The notes beneath the pieces are model-generated. The model did no database searches. It had not been told where the DNA came from and saw nothing but the letters and a program-made list of their open reading frames with translations. A program made the position numbers and the translations under genes. A stretch of DNA of 24,350 bases, from positions 839,854 to 864,203 of the forward strand of contig NMRA01000061.1 in the NCBI GenBank assembly GCA_002633005.1. The letters run 5' to 3'. Of the stretch, positions 19,604 to 24,350 are shown piece by piece (position 1 is the stretch's first letter; every line of letters begins with the position of its first letter). The stretch comes from Phoronis australis. Its lineage: Eukaryota > Phoronida > Phoronidae.

Positions 19604-19900
19604 GATCGTTTGTTTTAATAGTGTTAAAGGGCTAGAATAATTGTTTTGTTACCTTGGTAACTACTTATAAGTTATTTTTCCTTAGTATTCCTGGGTATTA
19701 GTTGATTCTAATATAAGTTTTAGATTTTCAGACATCAGGTCAGCTTTGAACNGATCGTTTGTTTTAATAGTGTTAAAGGGCTAGAATAATTGTTTTGTTA
19801 CCTTGGTAACTACTTATAAGTTATTTTTCGTTAGTATTCCTGGGTATTAGTTGATTCTAATATAAGTTTTAGATTTTCAGACATCAGGTCACCTTTGAAC
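19604..19900 (+). repeat. 148-bp tandem duplication around a single N
   Basis: 19604-19751 and 19753-19900 are the same 148 bases with two differences (C/G and G/C). The joint is the N at 19752. Both copies hold the acceptor-like TAGATTTTCAG. Most likely two unmerged reads or haplotypes joined by a placeholder. Confidence 0.85.
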
Positions 19901-20094
19901 AATCAGGGAAGAATGAGGGTGAGTTCTTGGAACATTATTTTCTTAAATGATATCTTGTGTAGGCCTAGCTGTTACTACATGCCCATTCATTTGTCCTAGG
20001 ATAGAGTTTTGTAACGTCACTAGTCATTTCCTTGCGGCCATGTCAACATGACTTTATCCTTATACTCTTCCAGATATTTTTGTTATTTGGTTTC

Positions 20095-21473
20095 AGAGAC
20101 GACGGACTTCACCCATCGAGGGAGGGTAACCGGGTCCTTCATGAACACTTAAACTCTACTCTGGCTGCAACGTTGGATAACCGATACTTCATTTGGACGA
20201 AAGATGACTTTCCCACACTTTCAGATGAGCAGTGCGTATTCTTATTTGTACTCAGTCAAAGTTTCGAAATTTCCAAAAAAATGCAAATAGTGTAACGTAG
20301 TATTGTATGTGTTCAGTACCTTTTATGATTTTGCCGCATTTTCTTCTAGTACCGAGCCCTTATGCCAGACAGGTGTTGCTTATCGAGATGCACTGCTGAG
20401 ACTGCCAACAATAAGTCCAGTTGAAGTACAAGTTGAAGTAGAGGTTGATCGTGTGGAAGTTGGAAAAAGTGAAGATCAAAGTAATTCNTACAAGTACATT
20501 GAGAGCAGCCGCAACATCAGCATCGACTTGCAAGTACACAGTGGAAGATGTGTTAGTTTTTGCTTTGACTGAAATGACTGAAGAAAGCTATGACCCCTAT
20601 TGCCCACTAGTGCCAATTGTTGAAAGGTCAAAGGGAACTTTTTGTGGACGAAAAATGAAGAGATCCACCAAAAGAAACAATTTTCATGAAGTCGTACAAT
20701 CGGGGATAAAAAGTTTGGGACAACATGCTCTGGCTTCCAAACAATCAAAACATAAGAGTTGTGCTAATGACAACCATCCTTTTGTTGTGCCAGAGATAAG
20801 TCCACTTGAAGTACAAGTTGAAGTAGAGGTTGATCGTGTAGAAGTTGGAAAAAGTGAAGATCAAAGTAATTCTATCACTAGTACTAGAACTAAAGTTCCG
20901 ACTAAAGTTCTTCCTGAGTTACAGGGGTGCACAACATGCATTTTAGAAGGTGTTAAAAAGCCTTTCAAGTTTACCAATGATAAAGCACTGGACAAGCACA
21001 TACAATTGAAACATAGGAGTAGGTTTTGCGTGTATTGTCATGAAAATGGAAGAAGAGCAAATTTTAACAATTTAAAGGAATTTCGTACACACCTAAAAGA
21101 ACATTCTATTGCTAAGAACACCTTTGCAGTGAAGGACGCATGCATAACAAAAATTAAAAAACTTCCTCACAAACAACTTCAGAAGCTTGCTGACTAGAAG
21201 CATTCTGGGTTAGCAAATATAGCGCAGCATAAACTGGAGACAAATTTAAAGTCCAAGCGAAGGCAAAAGCCAATAACAAAACTTGCACATTTTTTCTGTC
21301 CTATTTGTCAGTTGGAGTGTGCTGATCCAGATACTGATGACAGCGCTGAGCCATCTATACAGTGTGACAAGTGTTTCCACTGGTACCATTTTAAATGCTG
21401 TAATGTAATAGTTGCACCTCCAAACAACCAGGAATGGTTTTGCTTTAGTTGCGATCCTATGCATTCGGATTAA
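20095..21473 (+). CDS. SGNH-motif, C2H2 and PHD finger protein
   Basis: Exon A (about 20095-20231, after TTTCAG) reads RDDGLHPSREGNRVLHEHL. DGLHPS..GN with Asp and His is the last motif (Asp-x-x-His) of SGNH/GDSL hydrolases; the Ser-containing start is not in the window. A 118-base intron (20232-20349; gtgcgt, TTCTAG) joins in phase. Exon B has a Val/Glu repeat (EVQVEVEVDRVEVGKSEDQS) twice, at 20418 and 20803, with an N at 20488. It then has two C2H2-like fingers (CTTC...HIQLKH and CVYC...HLKEH, 20930-21100), and a TAG at 21195-21197. The frame continues beyond it with KSKRRQK, then CPIC...CDKCFHWYHFKC...CFSC, a standard PHD finger, to TAA at 21473. A nuclear chromatin or DNA-binding role is inferred. 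Earlier exons and the true start are unknown; an exon at 19881-19918 is possible. Confidence 0.65.
20411..20872 (+). repeat. Coding repeat of the Val/Glu block, 385 bases apart
   Basis: 20411-20487 and 20796-20872 are 77-base copies differing at two positions. The left copy ends at the N at 20488. It may be a true internal duplication or an assembly artefact. Confidence 0.8.
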
Positions 21474-22445
21474 GTAATCAGTCTCAAAACATTACCAAAT
21501 GTTTATCACATATTAACTAATTATCTAATGAGCCACCAAATCAACAAACAGTATATGAGCCATCAAATCAAAAAAAAATTAAATCCTTACGTTCATGTTT
21601 GTTCAACCTCTGTAAGCTCTGAAGTATCTTTTGAGTATGTTCATACAATTCCCACTCATTGTTGTGCAGCTGAGAAACTTTCAATCAATTGATATCATTC
21701 TGTTTTCTTCTAATTTCTGGTTTTTGTTTTTGGGATGCTGAATCCACGATGGCTTTGATATAAAACTGGAATGATACTGACAATGTAGTCACTTGTGAAA
21801 ACAAGGTAAATGGTGGTTTAAAGCTCTTGAAATGGAAATGGGAGTCCTGTCATAGTAAGCAATATTGCGAGACTGATTTTTGGGTGGAATTGTATCTATT
21901 AATTTTGGCAACTAATTGTTTAGGAAATGAAGTTATAAGATTAGAGTTTTTTTTTCTGAGAGTCATTGTGTCTAATCCATTGTATTGATACTAGATAGAG
22001 TAATTTCAGTTATGTTTCAGTTGTCTACTGCAACATGTACGTTTTCTGATTTTGTTCCTTGTGCACATAGTGGGTTAGAATTTTGTTGAAAGCTGTAAAT
22101 CCTGAGTGTCATTCACACACAATTAAACATTTTGAAATTGACATACAAGTGTAGTGATAGCAGTTCTTTGCTATGTTCATGGCTGAGAAGATAACTTTCT
22201 GATTGTTGGAATACCTGCAATGTCTTAAGTGCGGATATTCCTGAATGGATACAGGTGGAAAGAAGGTCTTTTTCACAAATTTGACTCTTTCGGCATATAC
22301 TGTATAAATTCCTGTCCACTTTATTATATATTTTAAAATGTATTATGAATATTTGATGAATTGAACAGAGTTGGTTTCAAAACTTACTTTCAAAAATGTA
22401 CCAGTTATGTTTAGCATGTCTACTTGGAGCCACTTTAATGATTTT
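21474..22445 (+). other. Probable 3' UTR of the C2H2/PHD gene
   Basis: No frames of interest. ATTAAA occurs at about 22121 and AATAAA at 22905. The sequence is T-rich in the sense direction, as 3' UTRs often are. Confidence 0.4.
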
Positions 22446-22449
22446 TCCT

Positions 22450-22560
22450 TTTCCAGGTTGGACCCCACCACGCCTAACTCCGCCAAGCTGCATCATACTG
22501 TATGTACAATCATGTGTTGCATCTTGCCAGTCCCAAGCCTGGAGAAAGGAGGAGGGGGCG
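22450..22560 (+). mobile_element. Possible fragment of a non-LTR element
   Basis: CCAGTCCCAAGCCTGGAGAA followed by AGGAGGAGGGGGCG resembles a word set often seen in untranslated parts of animal RTE- or CR1-type LINEs. It is richer in GC than the flanks. Recognition is from memory of word patterns only. Confidence 0.25.
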
Positions 22561-22639
22561 TTTTTATGACTTACCCAACAAATGGTTTCAGTTTGCACAG
22601 CCGTATATAGGGGCACCCCTGTGGGTACTACAAACAAAC

Positions 22640-23160
22640 TGTTGGTATGTTATTAATGTCTTAACAGACCTGTCATAAGTTGTGGTTGACCCCTTCTCAC
22701 GACATCCACATTCTGCAGTTCACGAGCTCTAACAAGCATAGGTGTATGTACTTGTACAAGTGGGTGCATGCTAGGGTTGATGAGTGAATGAGTGTGCTAT
22801 TGGCTACTGACCCTTCAATTATTGGTGACCATAGTTATTTGTAATCACCCATATATGTTTATATATATAGATCTATATTTGTATGCACAGATGTGTTATA
22901 AATTAATAAATATACAGTTCTCAATGAATGTTTGAAACTGGAATGTCAAGAGTGTTTATTTATCTTGGAAGAACTTGGACAGGGCAATTAAGCTGTTGAG
23001 TACATTATGTGGTAAGACAAAAAATGCTAAGCAATTCAGCTTGATTGCAACATATAGGGCCATCCCAGGTTACTTCAGTTTCAGCAAGAACTTTCCCATG
23101 TTATTTTTTCTTGTATGATTATTTAAAAGGTTTTCTCAGATGCATTACTTAATTTGTCCT
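22640..23160. other. No gene recognised
   Basis: Contains a TA-rich microsatellite-like tract (22853-22885) and the AATAAA at 22905. Otherwise featureless. Confidence 0.4.
22905..22910 (+). terminator. Poly(A) signal, plus strand
   Basis: AATAAA followed within 40 bases by TG-rich sequence (TGAATGTTTGAAACTGG). It could end the C2H2/PHD transcript. Confidence 0.35.
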
Positions 23161-23164
23161 TCCA

Positions 23165-23330
23165 ATGCCAGCAAATAATTACTGCTGTGCTGTGGGCTGC
23201 AACTTGGACGCGAAAAAATTGATAAACTGGACAAACATTCGAAGATGCGTGATCTGAAATTCTTCACCTTCCTGATATAATTGAGAAACACAAATATGTG
23301 CTTATTTCCAAAATTATGACGCCCGCTTTG
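23165..23330 (+). pseudogene. THAP-domain start, frameshifted
   Basis: ATG 23165 opens MPANNYCCAVGCNLDAKK, the usual opening of THAP proteins (MP..YC.V.GC). About 50 bases on, in another frame, comes SKMRDLKFFTFP, matching the KFH.FP box, and then in a third frame EKHKYVLISKI. The later C..H of the C2CH zinc site is not found. THAP domains bind DNA in host factors and in P-element- and Kolobok-type transposases. The three-frame pattern says decayed copy. The 120-codon minus frame over it (23145-23507) is taken as a shadow. Confidence 0.45.
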
Positions 23331-23526
23331 ATATCTCAGACATAAAATTTTAAGAGGGGGCTCTAAATCTGCCACTGAAATTCTCATTTGAAAAATGGCC
23401 ACAATGATTGTTCTGGCTCTGATATCGTTGGTAAAAGCAAAAAAACTTACTGTGTAACGCTCTTTAGTCTGCTGTGCTTGAGATGAGATGTTTTCACCTG
23501 CGTTCACTGTTGAATTCGGTAATTAA

Positions 23527-23580
23527 ATGGTAAAAATCGGTAACCGGTCGTCGATTGGCCGTGCACAACCCTCAATTTTT
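23527..23580. mobile_element. Possible hAT-like terminus
   Basis: The minus strand reads AGGGTTGTGCACGGCCAATC, then GACGACCGGTTACCG. A YAGGG.TGTGCAC start is common for hAT ends. The GACCGG words recall the array at 16.54 kb. No partner end was found. Confidence 0.3.
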
Positions 23581-23752
23581 AAATTATGTGGGTATATATT
23601 ATTCTGAAAGGGTAGCCAGATATTAGTGCAGAAAATAAAGTCTTGCGTCGTGTGTATATGTTAACAAAAATTAATCTAGCAATGCACCCGAGTTGTAAAA
23701 CGATCTAATCGATGAACATGAAACGAACAGCTGAACTAGCAGAAGTAAACAA

Positions 23753-23810
23753 AGGTCACGTGGGTAGAGGTCACCTACACTGACAAGAGTAAAGGTCACC
23801 TACTTGACCT
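23753..23810. promoter_or_regulatory. Cluster of AGGTCA nuclear-receptor half-sites
   Basis: AGGTCA at 23753, 23768 and 23793, and TGACCT at 23805-23810, within 58 bases. The last two form an inverted pair with 6 bases between them. CACGTG (E-box, 23757-23762) overlaps the first. The cluster abuts and overlaps the right promoter-like module. Confidence 0.4.
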
Positions 23811-23875
23811 CCCTGCACGCGCACAGACCCTAGCTCTTCCGGGTGTAGTGGGGAAAAGAAGCGTGGCCTTTTCGC
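23793..23875. promoter_or_regulatory. Promoter-like module, right copy (inverted repeat arm)
   Basis: Inverted copy of 19285-19367 with about five substitutions. It keeps the ETS-type CTTCCGGGT and the AGGTCA...TGACCT pair; the NRF1-like site is altered by one base. By analogy with the left copy it would fire rightward, but no coding start follows within 400 bases. Confidence 0.55.
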
Positions 23876-24149
23876 GTTCATCGTAAAAAATCGACGTTGC
23901 AAGTGAAGGAAACTTGTCTACGCTCTCGTCCTTTGTTTCTAACCTTTAACCCATTTTTAATAAAGGGGTGTACTGTTTTTGTCACATGTTGATAGTGCAT
24001 AATCTATGGTTCTACAATGTATTAATCGTGTTAAATGCATATATATGAACTGGTCTCATTGAGGTGCACAGCAAATAAATTAACTATAACAAATTAAAGT
24101 TTTGAAAATATAAAGAGCAGTAACAGACTCCCTAAAAATCAGGCTTGTT

Positions 24150-24205
24150 TTCGAAAGGTTTGCGCCATTGGTGATCCGATTGGTTCAATCGCTTGCGGCG
24201 GGAAA
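24150..24205. promoter_or_regulatory. CCAAT/E2F promoter-like cluster
   Basis: Two ATTGG boxes (24167-24171 and 24179-24183), a perfect E2F site GGCGGGAAA (24197-24205) and a TTCGAA near 24150 that could be a CHR element. This set is typical of cell-cycle gene promoters. The gene itself is outside the window or not recognised. Confidence 0.4.
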
Positions 24206-24350
24206 ATGATAGACCCAGTTATTGTGCGCGTGTACACTGTATCAATGCTTTGTATCTTATTCTTATTTGTCTAATCTGTTGATACAGTAAATTTCCTTAT
24301 TTATGCCCATCCTGATTTAACCCCGACTTGAGCTCCTTGGGTTCTACCAT

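Noticed and set aside
19881-19918. Start codon exon MR joined to the SGNH motif exon
   Set aside because: The ATG at 19913 and the donor at 19919 are good, but the phase does not match the 20097 acceptor; an acceptor at 20099 would be needed in another frame.
23145-23507. 120-codon minus-strand open frame
   Set aside because: The plus strand carries THAP-like sequence over the same bases; the minus frame has no motif or splice sites.
1-24350. CRISPR arrays, operons, bacterial promoters, rRNA genes
   Set aside because: None seen; the sequence is eukaryotic with introns and animal transposons.

Overview
The window is nuclear DNA of an invertebrate animal, probably a marine bilaterian; I cannot name the species. 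It is AT-rich and has GT-AG introns, a fibronectin type III exon with clean splice sites, C2H2 and PHD zinc fingers, and metazoan promoter motifs (YY1-, CCAAT-, ETS-, E2F- and CTCF-like). It also holds many decayed animal-type transposons (PIF/Harbinger, two non-LTR retrotransposons, a Ty3/Gypsy-like gag, MITE-like repeats). There is no operon structure, and most coding sequence is in short exons or broken copies.

Layout. 0-5.2 kb is minus-strand host sequence: a likely 5' exon at 5.1 kb behind CCAAT and YY1-like motifs, an unrecognised exon near 3.2 kb, a broken frame near 1.7 kb and a clear terminal exon at 384-516 followed by AATAAA. I infer, but cannot prove, that they form one gene. 6.1-6.8 kb holds two perfect heat-shock-element matches and an LTR-like block. 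6887-7132 is a minus-strand fibronectin type III exon. 8.4-14.5 kb is a nest: a plus-strand non-LTR retrotransposon is split by a Harbinger transposon (about 9.12-12.43 kb) and again by a minus-strand fragment of a second non-LTR element (13.37-13.99 kb). The Harbinger carries a broken transposase and the first exon of its Myb/SANT-like partner. 14.7-18.9 kb has three copies of a diverged dispersed repeat, a Gypsy-like gag pseudogene and a GC-rich array of GGTCGG dyads.

18.9-24.35 kb is the most gene-like part. A minus-strand PHD-like gene (18964-19281) starts at an 83-bp promoter-like module. On the other side, transcribed rightward, lies a gene with a terminal SGNH-hydrolase-like motif, a Val/Glu repeat, two C2H2 fingers and, after one in-frame TAG, a PHD finger. 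A second copy of the 83-bp module lies 4.5 kb away in opposite orientation (23793-23875), near a cluster of AGGTCA half-sites. The window ends in a CCAAT/E2F promoter-like cluster. Two single N bases (19752, 20488) sit at the ends of near-identical duplicated stretches and probably mark assembly problems.

No single undescribed system is proven. The best candidates are the divergent zinc-finger gene pair with its inverted promoter module, and the 28-base palindromic insertion in the transposase that shares 17 bases with the start of a dispersed repeat at 18.5 kb. All calls come from reading by eye; no database search was done.
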